From NCBI RefSeq assembly GCF_003574395.1, contig NZ_KZ984536.1, positions 1-43,320 on the forward strand: 43,320 nt of DNA, given 5' to 3'. The stretch is from Tabrizicola thermarum (lineage in GTDB: Bacteria; Pseudomonadota; Alphaproteobacteria; Rhodobacterales; Rhodobacteraceae). Below are positions 36,600 to 43,320 of the stretch, in pieces; the first letter of the stretch is position 1; each line of letters begins with the position of its first letter. The translations under genes were made by a program, and so were the position numbers. Below the pieces are notes generated by a model. That model was not told the origin of the DNA and did not search any database. It saw only the letters and a program-made list of their open reading frames with translations.

Positions 36600-36780
36600 A
36601 CCCGCATGCCCCGTCTCGCCGGCATCGCCTTACAAAGCCATCAGGGGCATCGCGTAATCAGCGGTCGATCAAGGGCGGCGATGCGGGCGGCCCAGCCCTC
36701 CGAGCCATCGGGAACAGCCAGCATGACAGCCATACCCGCATCGCCTGCGCCCAAGCAGCTTCCCACCGACATGGGCGCAT
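36600..36780 (-). ncRNA. Candidate IS110 bridge RNA
   Basis: Read on the minus strand, three stem-loops follow each other. First is TGCGCCCA/TGGGCGCA (36779-36772 with 36753-36746). Second is GGCGATGCGGG/CCCGCATCGCC (36745-36735 with 36687-36677), the target loop. Third is ATGCCCC/GGGGCAT (36650-36644 with 36612-36606), the donor loop. The target loop holds GTCATGC (36727-36721) and CGGAGGGCTG (36702-36693), matching the two flanks. The donor region holds ATTACGC (36658-36652) and GTAAGGCG (36633-36626), matching the two element ends. Length and order agree with the known IS621 bridge RNA. Confidence 0.85.
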
Positions 36781-36806
36781 TGAAAAGAGGTAAGGCGGCA
36801 TGACCC

Positions 36807-37217
36807 ATGTCCACATCCACCCCCATCCCGGCCGAGGACCGGCGGCGGCTCTGGCATCCGCGTGGAACGCTCTGTGCTGTCTGCCGGCAACCCACCCGTG
36901 GTTTTGGCTGGTTCGATCCGCACCGGTCGAAGCGACCCCGGCCCTCGGTCTGGTTCTGCTCGATGCCCTGCCAGTCCTTCTGGACGCGTTTGGCGCGGGA
37001 GCGCTTCGCCATGGTTGACCTGACCGAGGAAGAGCGCGCCGCGATCACCGCCACCATGAAGCGCGTGGCGCTGCTGATGGACGAGATCGGCTGGGCCACC
37101 CCGCTTGCCGACCTGACCGAGGCGCAGGTGCGCGCGCTGATCGAGGAAGCCGTCGAGGGCTTCCGCGAGGCCATGTCCGACATCGCCCGGGCGCAGACGC
37201 CGGAGGTGCCGTTTTGA
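36807..37217 (+). CDS. Cys-rich small protein (DUF6511-like)
   Basis: Encodes 136 aa. An N-terminal zinc-binding candidate has CAVCRQPTRGFGWF and WFCSMPCQSFW (two Cys pairs). The rest is helical (LTEEERAAITATMKRVALL). It resembles proteins labelled DUF6511 in prophage regions of Rhodobacterales. The ATG at 36807 is chosen over 36800, which is in another frame. The IS110 element now separates it from the helicase gene and from the GGAGGG that lay before it. Confidence 0.65.
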   Translation: MSTSTPIPAEDRRRLWHPRGTLCAVCRQPTRGFGWFDPHRSKRPRPSVWFCSMPCQSFWTRLARERFAMVDLTEEERAAITATMKRVALLMDEIGWATPLADLTEAQVRALIEEAVEGFREAMSDIARAQTPEVPF

Positions 37218-37615
37218 CCAAGCTCTGCACGAAATGCAGCGTCGAGAAGGACGTCTGCGAGTTCGGACGCCGACGGCTCAGTCCCGATGGTCGGCAGACC
37301 TGGTGCCGCGACTGCCGCCGGGAATACCAGCGCGCCTACGCGCAGAAATTCAGGAACCCCGAGAAGCATCGGGAGGCGCAGCGTCGCTATCGCCTGCGCC
37401 ACGCCGAGAAATATCGGGCCCACAGCATCGTCAGGCGTGCCGTCAAGGCTTGTCGGATCGTCGTGCCGGTCTGGTGTCAGCGATGTGGCTGCGTGACCGA
37501 CCTCGAAGCGCATCACCACGACTATGACGCGCCGCTCTCGGTCGAATGGCTCTGCTCGACCTGCCACGGGCTCGCCCACCGCAGCTACGAGGGAGGCCAG
37601 CATGCTGGACTATAA
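37214..37615 (+). CDS. HNH-type zinc protein
   Basis: Encodes 133 aa with a TTG start overlapping the previous stop codon. Two N-terminal Cys pairs (CTKCSVEK, CRDCRREYQ) form a zinc ribbon. The C-terminal CQRCGCVTDLEAHHHDYDAPL plus WLCSTCHGLAH has the Cys/His spacing of HNH nucleases, as in small phage homing or packaging-related proteins. The stretch between is Arg/Glu-rich and likely binds DNA. The catalytic triad is plausible but not certain. Confidence 0.7.
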   Translation: MTKLCTKCSVEKDVCEFGRRRLSPDGRQTWCRDCRREYQRAYAQKFRNPEKHREAQRRYRLRHAEKYRAHSIVRRAVKACRIVVPVWCQRCGCVTDLEAHHHDYDAPLSVEWLCSTCHGLAHRSYEGGQHAGL

Positions 37616-38369
37616 CCGCCGCCCCAGCTTCGCCGACCGGGTCAACGCCGCCGTCGACCGGGCGCTGACCGCCGATCAGGCCACGCGACCGCCCCGCGAT
37701 TATCTCGGCGGATCCCGACTCGGCCATGCCTGCGAGCGTGCCCTGCAGTTCGAGTTCACGGCGACGCCGAAGGACGAGGGCCAGGACTTCTCGGGCCAAT
37801 CGCTGCGGATCTTCGCCATCGGCCACGCCCTCGAGGATCTGGCCGTCGCCTGGCTGCGCGGCGCCGGGTTCGATCTCTACACCCGCAAGGGCAACCGCCC
37901 CGATGGCGGCCAGTTCGGGTTCTCCGTCGCGGGCGGGCGCATTCGCGGTCATGTCGACGGCATCGTCGCCGCCGGGCCCGAGGGTTTCGGTCTCGCCGTT
38001 CCCGCACTGTGGGAATGCAAGACCATGAACGCCAAGAACTGGCGCGCCTGCGTCAAGGACGGTGTGGGCAAGTCGAAGCCGGTCTACGCCGCCCAGATCG
38101 CCGTCTATCAGGCCTACATGGAAGGGACGGTCCCCGGCATCTCGGCTGCGCCCGCCGTGTTCACCGCGATCAACAAGGACACGGCCGAGATGCACCACGA
38201 ACTGGTGCCCTTCGACGCCGACCTCGCGCAGCGCATGTCCGACCGGGGCGTGCGGATCCTGCAGGCGACCGATGCGGGCGAGCTTCTGCCGCGCGTCGCC
38301 ACCACGCCCGACTTCTTCGAATGCCGCTTCTGCCCGTGGTCCGAGCGCTGCTGGGGGTTGCCGGCATGA
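37602..38369 (+). CDS. Cas4/RecB-like PD-(D/E)XK nuclease
   Basis: Encodes 255 aa from the ATG at 37602 with GGGAGG 8 nt upstream. It has the order typical of Cas4-like exonucleases: a lone Cys near GHACERALQ, HVDGIV (metal Asp), ALWECKTM (E-x-K), QIAVYQAYM, and a C-terminal trio CRFCPWSERC. The four Cys could hold a 4Fe-4S cluster. Phage copies process DNA ends during recombination. It overlaps the preceding gene by 14 bp and the next by 4 bp. Confidence 0.82.
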   Translation: MLDYNRRPSFADRVNAAVDRALTADQATRPPRDYLGGSRLGHACERALQFEFTATPKDEGQDFSGQSLRIFAIGHALEDLAVAWLRGAGFDLYTRKGNRPDGGQFGFSVAGGRIRGHVDGIVAAGPEGFGLAVPALWECKTMNAKNWRACVKDGVGKSKPVYAAQIAVYQAYMEGTVPGISAAPAVFTAINKDTAEMHHELVPFDADLAQRMSDRGVRILQATDAGELLPRVATTPDFFECRFCPWSERCWGLPA

Positions 38370-40687
38370 GCGACGACGGCATCCTGCACTTCAACCCGTG
38401 GATGGACTTCAACGACGGGCCACCGTCCGAGAACCCGTTCGGCTGCGATCCCGACCCCGACCAGATCGCCATCTTCCTCGACACCGTGTTCAGCTGGTGC
38501 GAGGGGCTGATCCCGCTCCGCGGCTTCGTCGACAAGGGTCAGGGCCGGGACGGCAAGCCACACAACATCTGGATCCCCGCCGACGACACTGCGCCCGGCA
38601 AGCTCGCGACCTTCGCCGCGTGGGCGAACCGCGAGGGGGCGGCCGTTTATGTCATCCCCGGCACGGTCGAGGAACAGGGCCAGGCCCGCGCCGCCGACGT
38701 GCTGCAGATGCAGGCCATCGTCGTCGATCTCGACGCGGGCGACATCCCGGCGAAGCTGGACCACGTTACCCGCCACCTCGGCCCGCCCACGCTGATCATC
38801 GAGAGCGGTGGGCGCACGCCCGAGGGCGCGGCGAAGCTCCATGTCTGGTGGCAACTGACCGAACCCGCCGAGGGCGAGGATCTGGCCACCCTCTGCCGCC
38901 TGCGCGGCGAGATCGCCGTGAAGGTCGGCGGCGACACGCATTTCCGCTCGGCGCACCAGCCGATCCGGGTGCCTGGCACGGTCTATCACAAGCACGGCCA
39001 TCAACGTCTCGTGCAGATCCGCGACCATCGCGACGTCGAAGTCGACCTTGCGGATTTCGCCGAAAAGGTCGCCGAGATGCCGCCGCTGCCAGGCGTGGGC
39101 TTCGTCAGCGACGCTGCCGCACCGACCGCGAAGCCCGGCATCGACGCGGTGCTCACTACGCCGGTGCGCGAGGGCGCGGTCGACGACTGGTCCCGGTTCC
39201 AGGGGGCCAGCGCCGCCATCGGCCATTACGTGCGCCTGGTGCACGAGGGCCGCCTCGACCCGTTCGCGGGCTGGGAGGCGATCTGCGGTTACAACGCCGC
39301 CATGCTGCGCCCGTCCTGGCCGCTCGATCGGCTGATGGCCGAGTCTGAACGGCTCTGGGCGTTGCATGTGAAGCGCAACGGCCCGCCGCTCCTGCGCGCG
39401 GCCCATGTCGATGCCCCGACCAGCCCGCTGCCGACCTTCAGCCTCGGCGCGTTGCTCGACGACACCAGTCCGATGCCCGAGGACATCATCGGGCCGCGCG
39501 TGCTGACGCCGGGCGGGCTCCTGGTGCTGGGCGGTGCGCCCAAGGTCGGCAAGAGCGACTTCCTGATCTCCTGGCTCGTCCACATGGCGGCAGGCGTGCC
39601 GCTCCTCGGCTTCACGCCGCCCCAGCCGCTGCGCGTGTTCTACCTTCAAGCCGAGATCCAGTATCACTACCTGCGCGAGCGCATACAGCAGATCGCGCTG
39701 CCCGCCACCGTGATCGCCGCCGCGCGCGACACCTTCATCGCCACACCGAAGCTGAAGCTGCTGCTCGACGCGGAGGGCGTCGCGCGCGTGGCTGAGGCGA
39801 TCCGGGCCGCATTCCCCAACGCGCCGCCCGACATCCTAGTCATCGACCCCATCCGCAATCTCTTCGATGGCGGCCCCGAGGGTGGTGGCGAGAACGACAA
39901 CACCGCCATGATGTTCTTTCTGAAGGACCGGGTGGAGCTCTTGCGCGAGGCGGTCAATCCGGACGCGGGCGTCATCCTCGCCCACCACACCCGCAAGGCC
40001 ACAAAGCATCAGGTCAAGGACGATCCCTTCCTCGCCCTCTCCGGCGCCAGCGCGCTGCGCGGCTTCTATACATCGGGGCTGCTCATGCACCGGCCCGACG
40101 AGGACAGCACCGCCCGCAGGCTGGAGATCGAGCTGCGGAACGGCCCCGCGCTGCCGGGGAAGCTGATCGACAAGGTGAAGGGGGAATGGGTCGAACTGAA
40201 CCCGTTGAACGAGCGCCTGGTGCGCAAGGAGGTCGGCGCCAAACTCGATGCCGAGCGGCTGCGCAAGCATGATGTCATCCTCGGCATGCTGCTGGATGAG
40301 GCGGCGAGCGAGCGCCTCTATACCGCCATGCAATTCGCCGAGACCTTCGAGAACCGGGGCGGTCTGGGCAGCAAGCACACGATCCGTGAACGCCTCAGCG
40401 TGCTGGCGACCAAGGGCTTCGTGAAGTTCCTGCGCGACCCCTCGGGGTTCGGCTTCCCCGTCACCCGGTCGCGGTTCGGCTATCTCTGCGTCGAGGGCAT
40501 GCAGTTCGGCGCGCCCGCCGATCATGTCGATCCGGCCACTGGCGAGGTCACCACGGAGGTCCGTCCGGTCCTGCCCAGCCACTTCAAATGCCCCCAATCC
40601 GGGCTCTGCCTCCAGGTCGAGAACCCTGCCGTCTGGGTCTACCCGGAAGGGCTCGAAGACGACCTCACTCATATGAGTGAGGCCTGA
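38366..40687 (+). CDS. Primase-helicase-like replication protein
   Basis: Encodes 773 aa, coupled to the Cas4-like gene as ATGA. The N-terminal third has features of a primase-polymerase/RepB-like domain: AVYVIPGTVEEQGQARA, VDLDAGDIPAKLDH, IIESGGRTPEGAAKLHVWW and HQPIRVPGT. The central AAA_25 (RepA-like) ATPase shows Walker A GGAPKVGKSDFL and Walker B ILVIDPIRNLF, then ILAHHTRK and LSGASALRGF. The C-terminal part contains a winged-helix-like segment (KHTIRERLSVLATKGFVKFL). It likely initiates replication of the element. The final codons overlap an 18-bp palindrome. Confidence 0.8.
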   Translation: MSDDGILHFNPWMDFNDGPPSENPFGCDPDPDQIAIFLDTVFSWCEGLIPLRGFVDKGQGRDGKPHNIWIPADDTAPGKLATFAAWANREGAAVYVIPGTVEEQGQARAADVLQMQAIVVDLDAGDIPAKLDHVTRHLGPPTLIIESGGRTPEGAAKLHVWWQLTEPAEGEDLATLCRLRGEIAVKVGGDTHFRSAHQPIRVPGTVYHKHGHQRLVQIRDHRDVEVDLADFAEKVAEMPPLPGVGFVSDAAAPTAKPGIDAVLTTPVREGAVDDWSRFQGASAAIGHYVRLVHEGRLDPFAGWEAICGYNAAMLRPSWPLDRLMAESERLWALHVKRNGPPLLRAAHVDAPTSPLPTFSLGALLDDTSPMPEDIIGPRVLTPGGLLVLGGAPKVGKSDFLISWLVHMAAGVPLLGFTPPQPLRVFYLQAEIQYHYLRERIQQIALPATVIAAARDTFIATPKLKLLLDAEGVARVAEAIRAAFPNAPPDILVIDPIRNLFDGGPEGGGENDNTAMMFFLKDRVELLREAVNPDAGVILAHHTRKATKHQVKDDPFLALSGASALRGFYTSGLLMHRPDEDSTARRLEIELRNGPALPGKLIDKVKGEWVELNPLNERLVRKEVGAKLDAERLRKHDVILGMLLDEAASERLYTAMQFAETFENRGGLGSKHTIRERLSVLATKGFVKFLRDPSGFGFPVTRSRFGYLCVEGMQFGAPADHVDPATGEVTTEVRPVLPSHFKCPQSGLCLQVENPAVWVYPEGLEDDLTHMSEA

Positions 40688-40696
40688 CTCATATGA
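40664..40696. promoter_or_regulatory. Palindromic operator-like sites
   Basis: CTCACTCATATGAGTGAG (40664-40681) is a perfect 18-bp palindrome at the very end of the replication gene. Its core ACTCATATGA is repeated 20 bp later (40687-40696), and GACTCATG occurs again near 40757. Two sites two helical turns apart suggest cooperative binding by a repressor. Confidence 0.6.
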
Positions 40697-41027
40697 CAGC
40701 GCCAACTGTGCACTCAATGAAATCAACAGGTTACTGGCAAATAAGAGTTAGGTCCCTGACTCATGCCCGAGGACTTCATGAAGTCTTATTCCGCAATGAT
40801 TTCAGCCACTTGAACACCTCGGAACAGTTAGGTGTCAAACCCCCATACTACGTATGGGAGGGCCACCCCACAGGGTTGGCCACTCCTCCCATACGTCCGG
40901 GCCAGCCGCGCGCGCCGCCGTGACGCTCCCTTGTGCTCTCCGATCCGACGACGGCGGCCCCGTACCGCCAAGCACCAGACCGCCGTCGTCTTCCACCACC
41001 ACAGGCCACCGGCAAAGGAGACCCATC
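40688..41027. other. Structured leader upstream of RuvC-like gene
   Basis: No protein-coding gene is supported in these 340 bases. The left half is A/T-rich. At 40842-40896 three complementary arms (CCCATAC, GTATGGG, CCCATAC) permit two competing hairpins; the longer has a 12-bp stem ACGTATGGGAGG/CCTCCCATACGT. A further 11-bp stem GACGACGGCGG/CCGCCGTCGTC joins 40947-40957 to 40980-40990, just before the ribosome site. The layout suggests an attenuator or other RNA control element. Confidence 0.5.
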
Positions 41028-41567
41028 ATGGCTCAGCCGACTCTGATCCCCAATTGCGACGGCGCAAGGTTTGAATCGCTGCCGCTCGACACGCCCCGCA
41101 ACCGCTGCATCCTCGCGCTCGATCTCGGCACCTCGACTGGCTGGGCGCTCCGCGGCCATGACGGTCTGATCACCAGCGGCACCGTCTCGCTGCGCCCCGG
41201 CCGCTTCGACGGTGGCGGCATGCGCTACCTGCGCTTCACCAACTGGCTGACCGAGATCGACCGGCTGTCCGGTCCAGTCGCCGCCATCTGGTTCGAGGAA
41301 GTCCGCCGCCACGCAGGCACCGACGCGAGCCACATCTACGGCGGGCTCATGGCCACGCTGACCGCATGGGCCGAGCTGCGCGGCGTGCCCTACGAGGGCG
41401 TCCCGGTCGGCACGATCAAGCGTCATGCCGCTGGCAAGGGCAACGCCGACAAGGCCGCCATGGTCGCCGCCGTCCGCGCCCGCGGCTTCAGCCCGGCCGA
41501 CGCCAACGAGGCCGACGCCATCGCCATCCTGCTCTGGGCGATCGAGACGAAGGGAGGTGTCGCATGA
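41028..41567 (+). CDS. RuvC-like Holliday junction nuclease (phage type)
   Basis: Encodes 179 aa; AAAGGAG lies 7 nt before the ATG. The RNase H-like fold is visible: ILALDLGTSTGWAL (first Asp), IWFEEV (Glu), VPVGTIKRHAAGKGNADKAAM and the final ANEADAIAILLW with the C-terminal Asp pair. Such proteins resolve branched DNA in phage replication. It overlaps the next gene as ATGA. Confidence 0.85.
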   Translation: MAQPTLIPNCDGARFESLPLDTPRNRCILALDLGTSTGWALRGHDGLITSGTVSLRPGRFDGGGMRYLRFTNWLTEIDRLSGPVAAIWFEEVRRHAGTDASHIYGGLMATLTAWAELRGVPYEGVPVGTIKRHAAGKGNADKAAMVAAVRARGFSPADANEADAIAILLWAIETKGGVA

Positions 41568-41764
41568 GATGGCATCCCCACGGCTACGGTGGTCGGCGCC
41601 GGGATCCCGAGCAGGTCAAGCGCGAGGGCTGGCACGAACAGGGCGTCCTCGCGGTCTCCGCCGATGACGACCGCCTCACCTGGCCCGAGCGTGAACTGGT
41701 CCGCCAGCTCGGCGAGAAGCTCTACGGCCCGCGCCCTGCCGACAGGGAGGCGCGCCGTGGCTGA
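41564..41764 (+). CDS. Small hypothetical protein (66 aa)
   Basis: Encodes 66 aa, basic at the N terminus (MRWHPHGYGGRRRDPEQVKREGWHEQ is split here as MRWHPHGYGGRRRD and QVKREGWHEQ). The C-terminal half contains LTWPERELVRQLGEKLYG. No domain recognised. It is supported by 4-bp overlap with the RuvC-like gene and 8-bp overlap with the next gene. Confidence 0.6.
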   Translation: MRWHPHGYGGRRRDPEQVKREGWHEQGVLAVSADDDRLTWPERELVRQLGEKLYGPRPADREARRG

Positions 41765-42137
41765 TCGCGAATGGACCGCCGAGTGCGTCGCCGATCATTT
41801 CGAGGAGGCGTTCCGCACCCTGCGCAAGCTGCCGCCGGTGAAGGCGCAGGGCTATTTCAACACCTGGCCCGACATCGTGCGCACCAGCCGCGAGATCGCA
41901 GCGATGGAGCCGCAGCCGATGCGGGTCTGGCCCTCGGCCGCAGCGATCACCCGGCTCGAGCAGACCTTCGACTGGGTGCTCTGGATCGAGGAGGCAGAGC
42001 GCAAGCTGGTCTGGTCGCGCGCGGCCCGTGTGCCGTGGAAGCAGATCAGCGGGGAGCTGGGCTGCGACCGCACGACCGCCTGGCGTCGCTGGCAGCTGGC
42101 GCTGACCAAGATCGCTGCGCGCCTGAATGCGCAGTGA
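41757..42137 (+). CDS. DUF6362-like HTH protein
   Basis: Encodes 126 aa with a GTG start preceded by GGGAGG. It has DREWTAECVADHFEEAFRTL, PVKAQGYFNTWPDIVRTS and a C-terminal helix-turn-helix, VPWKQISGELGCDRTTAWRRW. The pattern matches DUF6362 proteins of alphaproteobacterial prophages, commonly located shortly before the terminase genes. A DNA-binding role is inferred; its place in the phage cycle is unknown. Confidence 0.72.
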   Translation: MADREWTAECVADHFEEAFRTLRKLPPVKAQGYFNTWPDIVRTSREIAAMEPQPMRVWPSAAAITRLEQTFDWVLWIEEAERKLVWSRAARVPWKQISGELGCDRTTAWRRWQLALTKIAARLNAQ

Positions 42138-42572
42138 CTCCAATGTGTTGCAACACTTTTTCCTTCGACATCTGCAACAAGTTCGTGCTATTCCGAAGGC
42201 AAGATGGGGAGAGTGCGCTGGAAAGCTCGCTCTCCCCTTTGCTTTTGGCCGGATGCAGTTGGATTTCGGGGTGGCTTCCGGGGTCCGGGAAGGGTCCAAC
42301 CGGTGTCCATCCCGCTAACCCACTGATTTCTGGTTCCTTCCTGGCCATATTCGTATGCTGGCGGGCGAAGCGCGGGACATCGCCAGCGACAGAGCCGGAT
42401 TTTTGGGAAGCCACCCGGAAGCCGGACCCGCTCATGCCCCGCTCAAACACCAATGAACGCTGGCCTTCCGACCGGACACCGCTGGTAGCCGCTGGACCCC
42501 GTGTGGAGTCCGGGCCGGCATCCGGAGTCGGGAAGCCACCGGCATCCACCCGACCGAGGAACCTTGCCCACC
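42138..42572. other. Intergenic region with palindrome and short repeats
   Basis: No gene is supported in these 435 bases. GTGTTGCAACAC (42143-42154) is a perfect 12-bp palindrome just after the DUF6362 stop codon. GGGAAGCCACC occurs at 42405-42415 and 42530-42540, with its inverse GGTGGCTTCC at 42270-42279. A terminator hairpin is listed separately. The remainder has no recognised feature. Confidence 0.45.
42206..42245 (+). terminator. Rho-independent-type terminator of the early operon
   Basis: GGGGAGAG (42206-42213) pairs perfectly with CTCTCCCC (42230-42237), followed directly by TTTGCTTTT. It lies about 70 bp after the last gene of the RuvC-DUF6362 group and probably ends that transcript. 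Confidence 0.8.
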
Positions 42573-43280
42573 ATGACTCTGAGCTTCGCCCCGAACGCGA
42601 TCGAGACGTGGCCGCTGTCGCGCCTCCAGCCCTACGCGAAGAACGCGAAGGCGCATGGCGCGGACCAGGTCGCCAAGATCGCCGCCAGCATGGCCGAGTT
42701 CGGCTGGACGGTTCCGTGCCTGGTCGCCGAAGACGGAGAGCTTATCGCAGGCCATGGCCGCGTGCTGGCCGCAACGCAGCTGGGGCTGACCGAAGCGCCG
42801 GTGATCGTGCTGGGGCATCTGACGGAGGCGCAGCGCCGGGCGTATCGGATCGCCGACAACAAGCTGACCGAGCTCGGCACCTGGGACGAGGCGCTGCTTT
42901 CGGCCGAACTGAACGACCTGCTGGCCGAGGATTTCGACCTGTCGCTGGTCGGGTTTTCCGATGGCGAGTTGGACAAGCTGCTGGCCTTCGTGCCGGAGGG
43001 GGACGGTGAAGACGGTGGCGCTGGGGGCTCCGTGCCTCCGGTGACCATCCCCGAACCGCCGCGCAACCCGGCCTCGCGTACCGGCGATCTGTGGATCCTC
43101 GGGGATCATCGATTGCTGTGTGGTGACAGCACCAGCGCCGCCGATGTGCGCCGCCTGATGAACGGCGAACGCGCAGTGCTGTTCGCGACCGATCCGCCGT
43201 ATCTCGTGGACTACGACGGCTCGAACCATCCGACCCGCAACAAGATCCCATGGGCAGGTGGACGACGGCCGACTCGCTGA
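42573..43280 (+). pseudogene. ParB-domain DNA methyltransferase, 3' end broken
   Basis: The 235-aa reading frame starts MTLSFAPNAIETWPLSRLQPYAKNAKAHG, a ParB/sulfiredoxin-like domain with CLVAEDGELIAGHGRVLAA. A linker leads to the methyltransferase part: DLWILGDHRLLCGDS and motif IV FATDPPYLVDYDG. In intact homologues, as I recall them, the SNHPTRNK segment continues for about 200 residues to a SAM-binding DPFGGSG motif. Here the sequence departs from that near 43245 and stops at 43280, so the SAM motif is missing. It is likely truncated by an insertion or rearrangement, or by an error at the sequence edge. Confidence 0.7.
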
Positions 43281-43304
43281 CAGAGTGGGGTTGTTCATCG
43301 GACC
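43271..43304. repeat. Inverted repeat at the right edge
   Basis: ACAGAGTGG near 43279 and CCACTCTG near 43308 form an 8-bp inverted repeat just after the point where the methyltransferase frame breaks. It may belong to the end of an unknown inserted element that continues beyond the window. Exact ends are uncertain. Confidence 0.3.
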
Positions 43305-43320
43305 AACCACTCTGGAGCCA

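Larger units (their letters stand above)
35385..36799 (-). mobile_element. IS110-family insertion element (~1.4 kb)
   Basis: The element contains one transposase gene and a 5' non-coding end of about 220 bp. Both borders carry GC (35383-35384 and 36798-36799), taken as the recombination core; there are no terminal inverted repeats, as expected for the family. Removing it joins CGGAGGGCT-GC-ATGACCCATG, restoring a helicase stop codon (TGA) and tight spacing to the next gene. Border placement rests on the bridge RNA guide matches described separately. Confidence 0.85.

Noticed and set aside
35388-36803. Plus-strand frame spanning the whole IS110 element
   Set aside because: It is antisense to the transposase and its bridge RNA region, with random-like composition; the IS110 frame explains the segment.
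36800-37018. Alternative start at 36800 in a different frame
   Set aside because: Its product lacks the Cys pairs and does not reach the next gene; the frame starting at 36807 has a zinc-binding pattern and overlaps the following start.
37602-38369. Cas4-like gene as a sign of a CRISPR-Cas locus
   Set aside because: No repeat array and no cas1, cas2 or effector genes are present; the gene sits in a phage replication operon where Cas4-like nucleases are common.
38062-39348. 428-codon plus-strand frame overlapping the Cas4-like and replication genes
   Set aside because: It is Arg-rich and out of frame with two genes that have good motifs and an ATGA junction.

Overview
The window is GC-rich chromosomal DNA that looks like an alphaproteobacterium of the order Rhodobacterales (Rhodobacter/Paracoccus-like). 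The reasons are: a ChpT histidine phosphotransferase of the CtrA cell-cycle pathway, the ornithine-lipid pair olsB-olsA, a type-2 haem A synthase, a DUF3553 protein, and several short palindromic intergenic repeats of the kind common in this order.

Positions 1-20332 are core chromosome. In order they hold: a YtcJ-like amidohydrolase (-), an agmatinase-family ureohydrolase (-), a bactofilin and an enoyl-CoA hydratase (+), an MFS transporter (-), an M32 carboxypeptidase translationally coupled to ctaA (-), obgE-proB-proA (+), chpT (-), a DUF3553 protein, olsB-olsA (+), a lytic murein transglycosylase lipoprotein (-), a TrmJ-like RNA methyltransferase (-), a ThiE-like protein (+), a GNAT acetyltransferase (-), rpmA and rplU (-) with a clear promoter and terminator, a DUF2059-like secreted protein (-), and tRNA-Ser(CGA) at 20333-20422.

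From the tRNA to the right edge the content is accessory. Positions 20.7-25.4 kb are visibly richer in A/T and form a defence block: an McrB-like AAA+ ATPase and McrC-like nuclease (+) converge on a GIY-YIG protein and a DNA methyltransferase with an N-terminal ribbon-helix-helix segment (-). Positions 25.5-27.9 kb are a compact four-gene serine-recombinase cassette in which every junction is a 4-bp ATGA overlap. A large unknown protein (749 aa) is divergent from it, followed by a Com-like zinc ribbon. Positions 30.7-42.1 kb look like the early/replication region of a prophage or related element: a sigma-like HTH protein, an AAA ATPase of the Sak4/AAA_24 type, a DUF669-like protein, an SF2 helicase, an HNH-type protein, a Cas4-like nuclease, a primase-helicase-like replication protein, a RuvC-like nuclease and a DUF6362-like HTH protein. 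The window ends in a ParB-domain/DNA-methyltransferase gene that leaves its family sequence near 43245 and stops early.

The most striking observation is an IS110-family element (about 35385-36799) inserted exactly at the end of the helicase gene. Its 5' non-coding end, about 180 nt, folds as three consecutive stem-loops. The loops carry four short segments that match the two element ends and the two target flanks, each on the expected side of a shared GC core. This is a complete, readable bridge RNA with donor and target guides. Other unexplained items are a 35-bp repeat with an invariant 6-nt spacer upstream of two operon segments next to the sigma-like gene, a leader with mutually exclusive hairpins before the RuvC-like gene, and the unusual defence block.
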